Shown piece after piece: positions 1-12,700 of a DNA stretch of 64,000 nt. The DNA is taken from contig NSJX01000022.1 in the NCBI GenBank assembly GCA_002286715.1, positions 221,226 through 285,225 on the forward strand, written 5' to 3'. Position numbers and translations under genes: made by a program. Numbering within the stretch: the stretch's first letter is position 1; each line of letters opens with the position of its first letter. The notes beneath the pieces are model-generated. The model did not search any database. It was given only the letters and a program-made list of their open reading frames with translations, and had not been told where the DNA came from. Source of the stretch: Dentipellis sp. KUC8613. Its lineage: Eukaryota > Basidiomycota > Agaricomycetes > Russulales > Hericiaceae.

Positions 1-192
1 TGATAGGAACGTCATCTTCTACTTACTGGACGGCTGCTTTGGCTGCTTTTTATTTTTTATATCCGTGGCTGAGAGTGGATTGGAAGCAGGTGGAGGCTGG
101 AATGCGGTGAACTCAGCCGCAGTAACAAACTCTCAGATCTGACTTCGACGAGATCTCCCACGACAATGCGGCATATTTGTCGATGTTAGCAT

Positions 193-264
193 GGCCGCCT
201 GGCGAAATGGCATCGCGTCTGACTACGAATCAGGAGATTGCAGGTTCGACCCCTGCGGTGGTCA
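193..264 (+). tRNA. tRNA-Arg (anticodon ACG)
   Basis: A 72-nt cloverleaf can be drawn by eye. The acceptor stem GGCCGCC pairs with GGTGGTC (two G-T pairs) with discriminator A. The D arm is GCG/CGC. The anticodon loop CTACGAA gives ACG, which reads CGU-type Arg codons. The T arm is GCAGG-TTCGACC-CCTGC. There is no intron. A T-rich stretch follows. Identical copies lie at 63569-63640 and, inverted, at 45475-45546. Confidence 0.93.
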
Positions 265-862
265 TATATTTTGTCCCAAATCACTTCAGTGACCCTACGT
301 TCTCTTTTGCTAATTGCAATTTCTTGTAGTACTTGTTGCTTTTATTCCATTGGAAAACGGATTGACCATAGGACATAAGTCATGCTACCAACAGGAATGA
401 CCCGCTCACTCTCTGCTCGCGCACTTGCTCCGCTCCACTACTGCGATTTGGAGATACCTTACGGACCGCAACATTCGAGCAGCTGATTCGAGAGGGCCTG
501 CAGCAAGGCAAAATTGCGCTTGAACAGCTTATACGAGAGGTGAGGAGGTGCTGTGAGTAATCCATCGGAGCGACATGATCTCACATATGCATTTGTGCCT
601 CTCCATGGCTCGTGGATATTAATACGCCAACAATCGCCCGAATATCAGCAAAGTTGCAAAAACAGGGCATAGACTGCCTTCAGTGACTCTGGACAAAATT
701 CAGATACACGTATCGTCCATGTATAATATAATGAGTATATATGTACAGTCCAAGCACGCAAAGCGCACTCGGCGGCCTAGGCCTGTGCCTCTAAACTAAC
801 TAATAAGACCAGAGAAAACGTATCATATCATACCGCAAAGCTGTTTCGAATGGAGCTACATA
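265..862. other. gene-free spacer
   Basis: Lies between the tRNA and the 3' end of the minus-strand family gene. I see no supported coding segment; the only open frame (380-565, minus) is short and resembles nothing here. Confidence 0.6.
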
Positions 863-2471
863 CTAGATGGAGGGATCCAGTACTTGAGCGTGAGCTTGAG
901 TCGCGTCAGACAGGCCAGCTATAGTCCACCTACGCTGGGGGATCACATTTAAGTCTGGCTGAATGTCCTCATTTTGGGGCCTCTCGACTCCTCGTCGGCC
1001 GCTCGCAGACTTGCTGCGCGCCGGCCCGCTCCCTGCAGTCGGATCCCTCTCACGCTCGAACCCAAACCGTGGAGACCTGGCCTGCGATACTCCACGCTGG
1101 ACCTCCGGGTCCAACTCTGGTTCGTCCACGGCGGCGGGCGGCAGCTGCACTGAGCTATGGCCCACTGCTAAAAAATTCTTCATCTCCGTGACGATGCGGT
1201 CGCCCACCATTCTCTCCCTCTGCGCCCTGCGCTCCTCACCCTGTGCCTGGCGCTGGCGGTACAGCTTGAAACACTGCTTGCGCTCGAGCCCCGGCTGGCG
1301 CGCGCGCTCGGCGTACCCGATGTGGTCCAGCGCGGAGGTCAGCGCCATCTGCCGGTCGACATCGAACCGGATCCAGTCGACCTCCTCGCCGAATTTGCAC
1401 ATCGTGAGCGTCATGAGGTCCTCTGCGGAGAGCCCGAGCCCGCGCTCCCGCGCGACGCCTAGCAGCTTGAACTCGCGCATCCGCAGCCGGTACAGGGCCT
1501 GGATCTCGCGCATGTGCTCCGCACGCGCCTTGTCGAACAGCTTGTCGTCCACCTCCGCCAGGTCAGCGCCCGCGTCCGAGCCCGACGTGCGCGACGTCTG
1601 TAGTGGCGCACTACCGTTAACGGGGGACTCGGTCGCGAGTCCCTTGTGCTGCCACTCTTGCCGAGGCGCAAAGGTGGACTCCAGGGACCGCGCGGCGCCT
1701 TCCAGCGCCGAGAGGAACCCAGCGCTGACGAGGTACCTGTGCTCTGCGGCAGTGAGGGTGGGCAGGGTGATCACTTCCACGTCGCCGTCGGGTCCTTGGA
1801 TATCCGGCACGCATGCGGTGAGACTAACCCGCACTTCGTCGCCGTCTTGCTGGACGCGGACGCGCGTGCGGGGCTGGTCGGACAGAGATTAGGATGCGCG
1901 CTTCAGGGTGACAGTGAGAACTTGCCTGTAGAGGGTCCAGTTGTCCTTGTGAGTGACGCGGACTCATTTGGCTAGGAATTGCTCCGGCCACTGTGGAAAT
2001 CGGCGGCAATTCTGGATAGGGGGTCAGCAACATGCGATGTGGCGAGGATTGCTGCCAAGCGTACCTTCCGCTTCGCTGCCCGAATCTGGCGAACCAAACA
2101 ATGCGTTGTAGTCGTGCGCCTCCTCATTTGTCATCGTCCTTTTCCACTCATCCTCGCTCATGCTAGCCGATATCAAGGTCCACTGCCACTCAGCTTTGAC
2201 GTACGCCACAAATGCACGAAGCTTGTCAGTGGCACTTCGTATTTGCTCCCTGTCGAATTATAGGACCGTACATAGATATCTCATCGTATATGAAAGAAGC
2301 AATTCATGGCGCACCAGCGGCCTGGGGACATTGGGGACTCCTTCAGACCCTGCAGCTCCGTTTCCAGCTGCGTACGGCGTGCTGAATGCTGAGCATGGAA
2401 TGCAGCGAAGAACCCGGAGATGGTGTTGTTTCATCTGGATGAGTCGAGCAAGCTTGCGGAGGCGCAGACAT
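863..2471 (-). CDS. type B three-module family protein, exon 1 frameshifted
   Basis: Function unknown. Four exons on the minus strand: 2315-2471 (M1), 2065-2249 (M2, beginning after LRAF and containing AEWQW and LFGSPDS), 1926-2011 (Ser/Pro-rich linker) and 863-1873 (337 codons, M3, with LTAAEHRYLVSAGFL). Each boundary agrees with the paralogue at 36779: intron 1 phase 2, intron 2 phase 1, intron 3 phase 0. Intron 3 (1874-1925) starts with GC rather than GT (CAG|GCAAGT), as in that paralogue. Oddity: the ATG at 2469-2471 opens a frame that does not reach the exon-1 donor. The family-like end of exon 1 (QLETELQGLK) is in another frame, so a one-base indel or a downstream start (ATG in MSPGRW) must be assumed. 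M2 and M3 are intact, so it may be recently disabled or wrongly started. It stands apart from the main cluster and in the opposite orientation. Confidence 0.62.
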
Positions 2472-5400
2472 ACTGAACAGAAGGAAGGGGTTTGTGGAAG
2501 AGGACAGTGTTGTCGAGTACTTATAGGGTAGGGTAGGACGGCGCTGTTCGGAACTTCGACGTTCTCGCTTTGTTCTTTTGCTGAGTACGTCAAAATGCGG
2601 AGAGCGCATGCGTCTGACGCCTCAACGCCTAGAAGATCGCGAAGGAGTGTGCAGCGAAGAAAGCGCGTTGGAAAGTTGTGTTGGAGGTAAATGCTAGAAG
2701 GGTATCAGAGAGCCGCCTCAGCGTCCCACCAGCGTCCCATGGAGGTGCCTGTCTTGCCTATGATCGCAAATCCAGGCGTCGTACGCTTTGCGTATGCTCA
2801 TTCCTGCGCGGGTTTTTGGATTTTAGTTACTACATACCTTCCAGACTGTTTGCAGTCGGCCATTGTGCCGATTGTATGCTAGTCAGGTCAATCGCCGGTA
2901 TTGACCTGTTGGATGGTTGTTGGACATCCAAGGTTCAAGATAATAAGGAGCCCATACCAATTGGACCATGGGCGTCTAAATGGACAGGCGTCGCTATGTT
3001 CGCCAATCAAAAGGTAAAAATCCAGAGGCGCGGAGGTCATGTCAGAGGTCGCAATGAACACCGAGGTGCGAGTTGATGGCTATATGCGGCCTCTCAGCTC
3101 CAGGGAAAGCGGAGAAGCATCGCGCCTCCCTTGTTCCGAATTAAACAGGCGCCCTTCCCGCCTTCTCATACCCTCCATCTCGCCATTTTCTCCCTAGGAC
3201 CTTCATCCCGCCAGCCCCGCAGGGGGATACGGAACGGTCTTAGAAAGGAGCAGACGAGGTGAAGCTTGATGAGCTTGAAGTCAGCTAAAAGCTTGATGTC
3301 ATCGAGAGAGTTTGTGCTCAGTACTGCGGATATTCGCAAACCGAGGTGGCGCAGGTTGTCATTGCAGCGCTAGACGTGCGGTGGCTGTTGAATTCATATG
3401 AATCGCACATTGATATTTCCCGAAGGACTTCGCGTCGTTCAGTTCAGTGGCTGGTAACAGCCACAGAGACCCGATGGCGAAACAAGCCCAGAAGCAACAG
3501 GGTGTCGTGGACAGGACCATGGAGACCTGATTGTTTGCAACGGACAATATCAGCCAACGCGTCACAGAGGCTGGGGTACTTACTACATGTCAATATGCAT
3601 GAGTCCAGGTTTCGGCAGCCTAGATGCATGATCAGGGCGTACGTATGGAAGAGAAGGGGCGAAGGGACCCTCATAATCCGCAAGCGTCAGGAAGTCCAAC
3701 GTTTGGAAGAGTCCCCATCTTCGTCCTTCCTCGACGAACAAGGCATGGACGTCAACATCGCCGCAATGGCGAGCATCAGAGCTCCTGCGGGACGCACCAG
3801 CACCTGTATCACTCATACACAGACTACATCTTCAGCAAACAACACCGGGATTCAAACCCTCAAAAGGTTCGCTGCATGCGCCTGCACCCTCGATTGCGTC
3901 CATTTGCAATAAACGCCCAAATACGTGCCTCACGTCCTGGACCTCATGTTCACCCCGGACTCGAGTCCCGGACCTGGGGCTCGCCCTGCACCCTGCACTG
4001 CAGGGAAGATGGAAAATAAGTACGCATCAGCAAGATCGCAAACAAAACACAGATGAAGATGAAGTGCTGAAATTAAATACCGTCCAGACGGAGGTCTAGG
4101 TCCAGGTCGCGGACGTCCGACTTCCGACGCTCTGAATCGCATTACCAACTGGTCCGCCCCCATCTTTCTCTGCGTGCCATCCAATACGATCCTTGGGGCA
4201 ATCATCGCGATGCCCGAAGCACGTCGGCATGCTTCTTCCCTCTGACTCCCATCAGTCTCCATGAACCCCGGACTACGATCTCCAGGCGCCGGGGCTGCTT
4301 ATGGCGAAGCGCCCGCCTGCGAAACGCTGAGACGAGGGATATGGACATCGCGGAGGATCAGGATCGCGAGACGCTAGCGCTGGGAGCCGAACATCCGCGT
4401 TCGCGAGCGTGTCGAGGCCACTGGTGATTCGGCGCGATCGGTGAGATGGGCGAGTGACGAGCCGAGTCCTAATATTGAGTTTTGGGGCTTGAGCTTGAAT
4501 ACCTCAAATGTCGATGTCTATGATTGCAATCGAGCGCGTTAGAGAGGATATTGATCAAGATCAACAGTATAACGAAATGAAGCACACCTCTGATCAATTA
4601 CAAGTGCGTCGTCTCCTAAAGCTATTCTCTCGGTCGTACAATGTGCCCTTCAGGCAATCATCTCCGCCTCCACACCCCGGCCTACATGCCTACACCCAGA
4701 GATGTTACACCAACACCAGATGACGACGATCGCGACGCACCAGCTTCAAGTACACCCAAGAGTACATCGGTCTCCAATCTGACGAAGCCCGCGGTCGTAG
4801 ACTGCACACTACAATCGTCCGCGCTCCGGTAGTATCCACGCTCAAGTCCACCAGCGCTCAAATACACAGAATCCTGAGTCCCAGTCCCGAGTCCTGATCC
4901 AAGGAGCGCCTGGAGTTCAATCGGACAATCAGAAACACAATACTCTAATAGGCATCATGATAAAAAAAGACGAGGGTACATGCACACCTCAAAGCCAGAC
5001 AGCTCGAGCTCAACGCTCAACGCTCAACACCCAGCGCTTAGCGTTCGCATCCGGGCCTCGAGGCTACGATCGTAGCCGCGACCACGGCCATCGATGATGG
5101 ACACTGGCAGGAATGATGAATCCAACGTCGTTTCAGGAAACCCCCCAGCTGTCGATCCAGAGATCCTCGTGCAACGTTCCACGGCCACGACAGTCACAGC
5201 TCAGCGCTCAGCGCTGAGACTCCGCGACCGCGCCTACGATAGCACCGGGCGCGGTTCAGACAGCGACACTCCAACACTCCAACAAACAGTCAGAGGCCTG
5301 TACAGATCCGAGTCAGGGTTCAGCGGGAGAGCGAAATAGCAAAACACGAACTTTACCATGATGCCCGCCCAAGTCGCCGGCCGCTACACACATCCGTATA

Positions 5401-6261
5401 TGCGCCGCGCCCACAGCCCACAGCGCTAGGGTTGCCCTACGATCACATATGAATCCCCTACGTTCAGTATTCAGTATGATCAGCATTATTTAAGCATTAG
5501 AGGAGCATCAGCATCAGCATCAGCGATAAGTACCGCGATGCTGGGTAACTCTGATGTCCGAAATGTCCTCCGCCCGGCGCGAATCAGAGTTCCACCCCAG
5601 TGAGCATGAGCATGACTGTTGCCAACACGACACGACGCAATGCGAGCCGCATAAGTGCATATATGCGCGCCTATGTTACTGTATACGCGAATGGGCGCGG
5701 AGGTCGAGGCTGCGCGCGTGCGGTGTATGTGCATGCTGCAGCACATGGAGGTCCACGGTCGACGTCTTGATATATGCATGGCGTATGATATATGAAGTCC
5801 CGCTGCACATACGGAAGACCAATACCTGAAGCAAGCAAGGAAGTAACAGTTCCAAGTTATGTAGTCGGAGATCCGCGGCCATTATCATCATCGTCGTCGA
5901 ACAATTCCAGCGCTCGCTCGCACTCACGCTCACAGCAAGTCTAACATGTGCAGCTACTTGAAGAATCCTAGAATTCAAATTCTACCGTTCATTCATTCGA
6001 CACCCCCTCCTTCAATCTACTGTATGTACCCCCACGCAGCCACATTTAACTACACCAGCTGCGACCCAAAGACCGATCGCAAGCCAAAGTCCTACAATAC
6101 GTACGTACTTACAATAAAAACACAATAACAACAAGTAAGAGTAAGGGTAAGAGGTGAGAGTCTGCCGCCCCGGTCGAGCGCCGCGCGGGGCCGACCAGTG
6201 CCCCGTGCGGGCGGGCGCGAGCGCGCGTGCAGCCCGAGCACTGTAGTGGTGACTCTGGATC
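2472..6261. other. long gene-poor stretch
   Basis: About 3.8 kb upstream of the minus-strand family gene. The open frames are short, start on varied codons and lack recognisable domains or consistent splice sites. Around 4.9-5.3 kb there are short imperfect repeats based on CTCAACGCT/CTCAGCGCT. I see no gene I can support. Confidence 0.55.
5504..5524. repeat. short AGCATC microsatellite
   Basis: About three and a half copies of AGCATC in a row, inside gene-free DNA. Probably only replication slippage. Confidence 0.8.
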
Positions 6262-6935
6262 TGCGGGGCGGCTTTTAGTCTGAGAGAGGGGATAAAACGA
6301 TAAAGCGAGAGAGAGAAGGAGATCTATGTGTGTTAAATAATATGCGGATGCGGCGGATGAGGATGAGGATGAATGAGGTATGCACAATGACGAGGGAGGC
6401 GGGTGGAGGGGGGAGGTGGAAGGGGGATGGTGTGAATGCGTTTGTTCGATGAGAATGCGGACGAGGACGAGGATGGGATGTATCGACAGCGAGGCGAGCG
6501 CACAAAGCGAGACGAAGGAAGGCGAAAGGCGAAGACAGATGCGACGAGGACTGAAAACCGAAACCCGGAAACCGAAACCCTGAAGCGGCCGAGAACCCAG
6601 AATGAGGATGAAAACGAGTGCTGGAGGAGCGGAGGGGGATGGGAGGGGAGGAGGAGCAGACGACGCGACGCGACTGCTGGGACGAGCATAGGAGGGGAGG
6701 GTGAAGGAGGCAGGGCGGGGGAAAGGGAGAGGAAGAAGAGAAAAGCATAGGGAGCGTGAGTGTCTATGAAGATCGATCAAACATAAAAGGAAACCAAAAG
6801 GAGCGTGTCGGGGTCTGAGCAGAGCATAAGGAGCGTGAGCGTAAATGTCGATACAAATACGAGATTGTCGAAGGAGAGTGCGAGTGCGAATGCGAGCGCG
6901 AGCAAGAGAAAAGGAAACCGAAACAGAAAGCTAGG
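6262..6935. repeat. strand-asymmetric purine-rich tract
   Basis: The plus strand is overwhelmingly G and A for roughly 650 bases, with blocks such as GAGGATGAGGATGAGG and long GGGAGG runs; the minus strand is correspondingly CT-rich. Long minus-strand open frames here are a by-product of this composition. It lies downstream of the minus-strand gene that ends at 7300. It could be a 3' untranslated or intergenic tract, or the CT-rich promoter of an unseen gene. Confidence 0.7.
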
Positions 6936-7299
6936 TAAAAGAATGTAGCGGGTTGAATACAAACAGGTATAACCGTAGTCGGGCCGGGGCCGAGTAGCGT
7001 GTACAGGGGGTTGTACAACAGAGCTGTTGCGTAGAGACAATATGTGGGGCGATATTACAACCTTGCGGGTGCCTAGAGGTACAGGATCCACGGATTGCAA
7101 TGTATGGTACTTGTTATTTGCGGAATATGCAGTGTCGCGTTGACGGTAGAATGCGGGTGTTGTACAAGGCGCTGTGGCCTGGTATAGGATGGAAATGCTC
7201 GTCGGGAGGGGGTCGTGTGTGCGTGTGTGTGTAGGGTGTTCGGGCGGGCCGCCGGGATCTCGTCTTCGTTTCGTTCAGGCGCGAGGAACGAAGCGGTGC
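6936..7299. other. 3' flank of the RRM-like gene
   Basis: No coding feature. Probably includes the 3' untranslated region of the gene ending at 7300. I could not place a polyadenylation site with confidence. Confidence 0.5.
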
Positions 7300-9734
7300 T
7301 TAGAACCGCTTCTTCTCCTCGAGCCACGAAAGCACGACGCTCCCGGCTCCCTTGATGTTGACCTGGGCCTGCAGACGACACACCTGCGCAGGCACGTCAG
7401 CAAAGTCATCATTCCAGGCGACAACGCAAGGCACGTACCGTCTCTGCGACCTCGGCTTTCTTCCATCGAATCTCCATCGCGCCGTTAGGGCGCCGTCCGA
7501 CCTTGCTGACCTCGCCGAACCCCTCGCACCACTTCTTCACCGCCTGCTCGCCCCGCACGTCGTCGGCAGCGATGCCGCTCACGATGAGGCGGCGGCCCTT
7601 GCCCTTGCCCGGCCGGCTCGCCCACGACATGCGCTTGCGCTTCTTGATCGTCTCCTCGTCCTCCGAGAATGCGCTCGGGGACGTAGGCGGCGTGGGAAGC
7701 GGCAGCGCAAACGCCGAGTCCGTCACGTACCCCGCGTTCGAGATGTACGACGCATCCGGCGAAGTGAGATATCCCGACGCAGAGATGTACGACGCGGAGG
7801 TCGCGGAGTCGGAACGCCCGCGGGAGCGCAGCCCAAAGTCGGCATTGAACGTGGCCTCCGATACGGGCGACTGCTGGTCCTCGATGATGGGGAACGCAGG
7901 CTTGAGCGTGCGGAGGGTGCTTTCTCTGGGCGAGAAGAGCTGGGGCGCAGGCGTCGAGGGCAGTGAGGCAAAGGGGTCCGGCTCCGGCGTGAGCGAAAAG
8001 CGGCCCATGAGCGGCGTGGGCGGCATCGACAGCATGGGGGTCGGAGGGACGTCGTCGGGCGACGTCGAGCTCTTTTTCGGGGTGCCCGAGCGCTTGAAGC
8101 CAAGAGTCGACAGGACACGGCGGCGGATGGACTTGCCCTTGGGGCTTTTCTCGCTCTTGTCCGACCTCGTAGGCTTCTCGGCGTCAGACGCCTTGGCAGG
8201 CGCATCTTCGCCATGGACGGAAGTGCCGACGCTCCAGCGGCTCACGCAGTGGTCCATGCCGGCAGGGTAGACACTGAGAAACCCCTGGTTGCTCAGCGCA
8301 GGTGCGCTAGGAGGCGGCACATGCACGTACTCCTCGTCCTCCTGCTCGACGACGGGGAGGTGGATTTGCGAGGGGAACGCACTACCAGGCGCACGGCTCT
8401 GCATGGAGGACATGGAAGAAGAGACGGTAAGAGGAGGGGTGCGGTCGATGGTGCTTGTGGGCGTCGGCGTTGTCGGCGTCGTAGGGGCGGCCGGCACGGG
8501 GACGGCGGGGTCAGGGCCGAGCGAAAAAGAAAGGGTGGTTGAGATCGAGGGGAAGCGGGAGGCCCGGCTCCGGAGGGACGCATAGGACGCCGAAGAGGTG
8601 AGCACGGGCGGCGAGGGCGGCGCGTCGGCCACAGACGAAACGGTCGAACGCGCCCGGAGAGAGGCGTAAGACGCTGACGTCATCAGCGTGTGCTCCTGGC
8701 TTGTGCGGTCCCGAAGCGAGGCATATGAGACAGACGAGGTGAGGACATGGTCCCGTTCCAATCTAGGCTCGGGAGATCCCTTTGGGCTTGTCTTGCGCCG
8801 AACAACAGGCGACGACGGAAGCGAATAGCCATACGGTGACGGCGGGATCGCAGGGAAGGTGGGTGTCTGCGGGGACGTTGATGTGGATGTCGTCGGCGTA
8901 TAGGAGGGGAAGACGGCGGACGAGGGAGAAGAGGGGAAGGGCGGCGTAGGCACGGACACGGAAGACGAGTAAGGGACAGGTACCTCGTCGTCGGGAACGG
9001 AGGGAAGAGGCTGTAGACGCAGATAGACAGAAGCACGTCAGTGGAGGTTGGTCGGCGGGAATCGAACAGACGTGAACAGGGACGGGAATACGTACCTTGT
9101 CACGGTTGGACCCAGAGCGGGCACGTCGGATATGGCTGTCCCTGCGACGGACATCCTGCTCGCTCTCATGCGTCGCGGTCGTCGTCGTCGACGGCGGCGG
9201 CGCAGGGCGCCAGGTGTTCATCTCCTGAAGGAGGAGCTCGAGAGCCTCTTCACGCGATGTATCGGCGCTGGCACGTGCAGCTGTCAACGCGCTGTCACAT
9301 GGCGGCGCGGGGAACAGGTCGTACTTCTCCAGGTCGCGCGCTGCCTTCTCGTCGTGTGCATGCACGACTTGACGCTCGATGGGGAACACGTAGTCCGCAT
9401 CGTCGTCGTCCACGCTCGGCCTCAGTCGAGGGTTGAGTGGTCGCACGACGTCGCGTGGGATCACGTAGTCTCGGGCGTCGTCGAAGTGAAAGTCGTCGGG
9501 GAGGAGTGAGGATTCGCGGAGGGCGTAGTGCTGCGCGAACTCGTCGTGCTCGCAGTCGAGGTCGTGTTCTGCGAGCGCGAAATCACACTGCGCGGCGATC
9601 CACCGGTGTGTGCGCGCGTCGCGTTTGACGTCGAACGGGGCGTCTTCGGCGAGGTCGTGGAGGATGCGGTCGCGTGTGCACGCGTCGGAATGGGTGTCGA
9701 TGTCGATGCTGGAGGTGTCGAAGTAGGGCGGCAT
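7300..9734 (-). CDS. hypothetical protein with RRM-like C-terminal domain
   Basis: Three exons: 9096-9734, 7439-9010 and 7300-7383, all phase 0, giving 764 residues. The ATG at 9732-9734 opens MPPYFDTSS. Residues 1-213 are acidic and His/Asp-rich. The middle is low-complexity Ser/Pro/Thr with repeated SASYASLR-type units (SYASLRDR, SYASLRAR, SYASLRSR) and later SYISxxGY units, separated by Pro-rich linkers. Near residues 665-764 the order RLIVSGI ... VSKVGRRPNGAMEIRW ... GSVVLSWL fits the strand pattern of an RNA-recognition motif. That is inference from the pattern; the usual RNP aromatic residues are not obvious. The last 55-nt intron (7384-7438) splits this domain, and the protein ends LEEKKRF. 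Likely a regulatory or RNA-binding protein with disordered phosphorylatable repeats. Coding composition is strong and no disruption is seen. Confidence 0.8.
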
Positions 9735-12700
9735 CGCGCGGGGGGCGGGGAGGCTTGAGGGAGCGGGTGGGCGTCGCGGAGGCGAAAGTCAAAGCTGCGT
9801 GTATAAGAACCGAGTCAATATGTGCTTGGGAAAATTTGAGGGCATGTGGCTGCATGAATACGTACGCGAGCTGTATTGCGATCAACGAGAGGGAGGCGCG
9901 CGGGGCGGGAGGTGTTGCTGTTGCTGGTGTCGGGGGCGGGATGGGCGGGACGGGGGCGGACGCGTGGTGTAGCACGGAAGTAAAGTGCGGAGGGAAGGAA
10001 AGGAGGAAGGCCGAGGGGGTGTTTATGTAGAGGATCCCGAGCGTGGCGGATTGGCGACGTCCCTTCGAACCTTCACAACAATTCCAATTCCCATCTTTTT
10101 TCCGCCCGCTCGTGGCCATGGACCCGCTCCGGCCCTCCGGCGCAGACGTAATCCACACCCTCGTTTCTCCCTCGCATTGCCCCGGACGCCCTCCCACGCC
10201 ACCATGCCCTGCCTTATTTGGCTCTACCGCCGGCCTCGCGCCCGACGAACAATATTCACCGCTGTCCGCGGGTTTTGTGACTGCTGTGACGGGCCCGCCT
10301 CGTTGCACTTTGGTCCGACACGTTGTGCGGCCAGCGGTGATTATTTGTGAAGGCCTTCATCGCCGCCGCCGTCTGGCCTCATGTCGGGCCCATGAAGCGC
10401 ACTTCCGTCTCGGTGGGTATGTCGCTATCTCTCGCAGCACCGCGCCCATCGCCATCATATGCATATCATGTCCTCTCTCGAAACTCTCCCATCATTCATT
10501 TCGACCTCCTGCCAGAGCTCAGCTGGAGAAACCCCTCGTCGAATCAAACGTCGACGAACAGGGTCCTCTCGCCGCCATCGCGAAGCCGAAGGTCATCTGC
10601 CCCCACGAATCAATGCCTCCGCCCCGGCCGTCCCACGGCGCCGCCTTCGGATGCCACGCGCGCCTGCGCTTCCCCCGTCCTGCGCCAGGCCTCACTTTAC
10701 CTTCGCCCGCTAGAACCCGCCCGCGGCTGTATGTCCCGCACTCGCAGCCTCTGCCTTCCTTCCTACTCCGAGATTTGAACTTTCCAGGCCGTTCTCAGCA
10801 TTGACTCACGATTAGGCTCTACCTCGACCGTGTGCGCGACGACCCGGCGCGCGGATTGCCCCCGAGGGTGCGAGGGTGCGTGCTACTCACCCTTCGCAAT
10901 CCATGACGACGATCCTCCCGACCTGCGTATCCCCGCCCACGCCCGTGCGCAAGAACGCCCGCGAGTTTGCTTCTTCGCCGTCGGCATTTGCCTGTGGGTT
11001 CCCTTGCATGACGAGGTGCGCGTCCTGCGCTGCGGTACGCGCAGCCGCCCGTGTCCTCGTATTCCCGCCCACGCCCGTGCGGATATCCGCCGCCACTGCC
11101 CCCTCGAGCCGCTTGGCTGCCGGCATCTCTCCCAGCCAAGTCTTTTCTCGTCCCCGCCGCCGGCTTTCCCAGCGACACCGAAGCAAGATGCTAGATAGGC
11201 AGCAGAGTCTTGGCTGCCGGCAGCGTCAATCCTGCTAGCCAAATGCACCCCCTGCGCTCTCGCCCTCACCACTGCGTTTCTCAGTCTGCACGTCGGGCCG
11301 AGGCAGATGTCCGCGACTGCGAGCACACTCTGCCGACATTCCGCGCGCGCGCGCGCTCCCCTGCTCTTGCATCGGCCTTTCTCAACTGCCTGTTCTTCTC
11401 CGCGAATCGGGCGAAGCACGCACGGACTCGGGACTGGCGTTTGCGAGGCGCGTATTTGCTATTTTTCGACTTTCGCGCGGCGTCGGCGTGTGCGCTCTCG
11501 AGCTCGGCCGCGCGATTCCAGCTTCGTGGCGCCAGCGCGTCGTTCTCTGCAGCTGGCCTCGAGCGGGTGCGTCAAGGGTCTTTCTCAGACTCAGTGTCGT
11601 CCCACCCCGCGTTTCTGCCTCGGACGATGCAGAGAATTTCGATGGATGTGACGGCGGCGTGACATGCGAGCGGATCCCCATCGTCTTCTGTCGTTCCGGG
11701 ACATGAGGCACCCGCTGCTCGCCCGCACACGCTCTGTCACTCGACGCACAGACACCAACAGTGGACAGTGAATCCGACGGGTCCTGGCTGGCCACGACGC
11801 TTCGCCGCACAAGGCACCCGCTGCTCTCAGTACACACTCTGTCTGCTGTCAGCCAGGCCGGGTCAAACAGCAGGTACATACGTCGGCCTCGACACCTTCG
11901 CCCTGCTTTGAACCAAGCCGCTTCACCTCCAAAGACTCGCCCGCACACCGCCCACTGCCCACTGCAGCTTCCTGCCCGTAATCAAACCCCATCCGTCCAG
12001 GCAGGTCTCCAGCACCGACGCGGTCCGCGCGACCGCCGGCACTTGCCTGGCGCCACAATCTCTTCCTCGGCACTCTGAATCGGCGCTCCCTCCCACGTCC
12101 TTCTCCCCCGCATATCGCCGCACACCACCCCAACTTTACTGTCCCTCTCCTCTCCGCCTTTGCGAACACCCGCAGATCGTCGGGCCTCGGGATGCGCGCA
12201 GCGCCAGCGCCAGTGGGTTCGCGAATTATTACGTGCGCGCGCGCGTGCGGGTCGACGTCGAGCGTTCCGCCGCGCGTTCGAGAACGCGAAGCGTGGCGCT
12301 GACGTCGACGCCGCTCGAAGCTTATTCCAAATAGAGTGCAGAGCTTGTACTTACGAGAATGCATATGCGAGTAGGTCCATTCGGAATTCAAGGCGGTGCC
12401 CGCGTGGGCGTGCTATATGGGGTTGTCGAGCTTCAAAGCTTATATGTATTCACGCTCAAAGCGCATCGGCGATCTTTTAGGATTCGCCAGAGCAAGAGCA
12501 CAGAAATTGAATCGCCAGACACAGTCACGCCATAGGGCATTTGAAACCCTGGAGCTTGGAAGACGCAGGTGCGGACGCTGGCCGCCGCCCGAGCGCGTAT
12601 GCATCTGCATCTCCTCGGCCTCCATCGACACTGCGCCTGTCAGCCCGCATTTGTCCGGCATCTTCACCGCTCCACGTACGGCATTCAATCTGCAATACTG

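Noticed and set aside
963..1892. 309-codon plus-strand frame
   Set aside because: Antisense shadow of the M3 exon of the minus-strand family gene.
6109..6780. 223-codon minus-strand frame
   Set aside because: Low-complexity Ser/Pro/Leu translation of a CT-rich strand; all three frames are open there.
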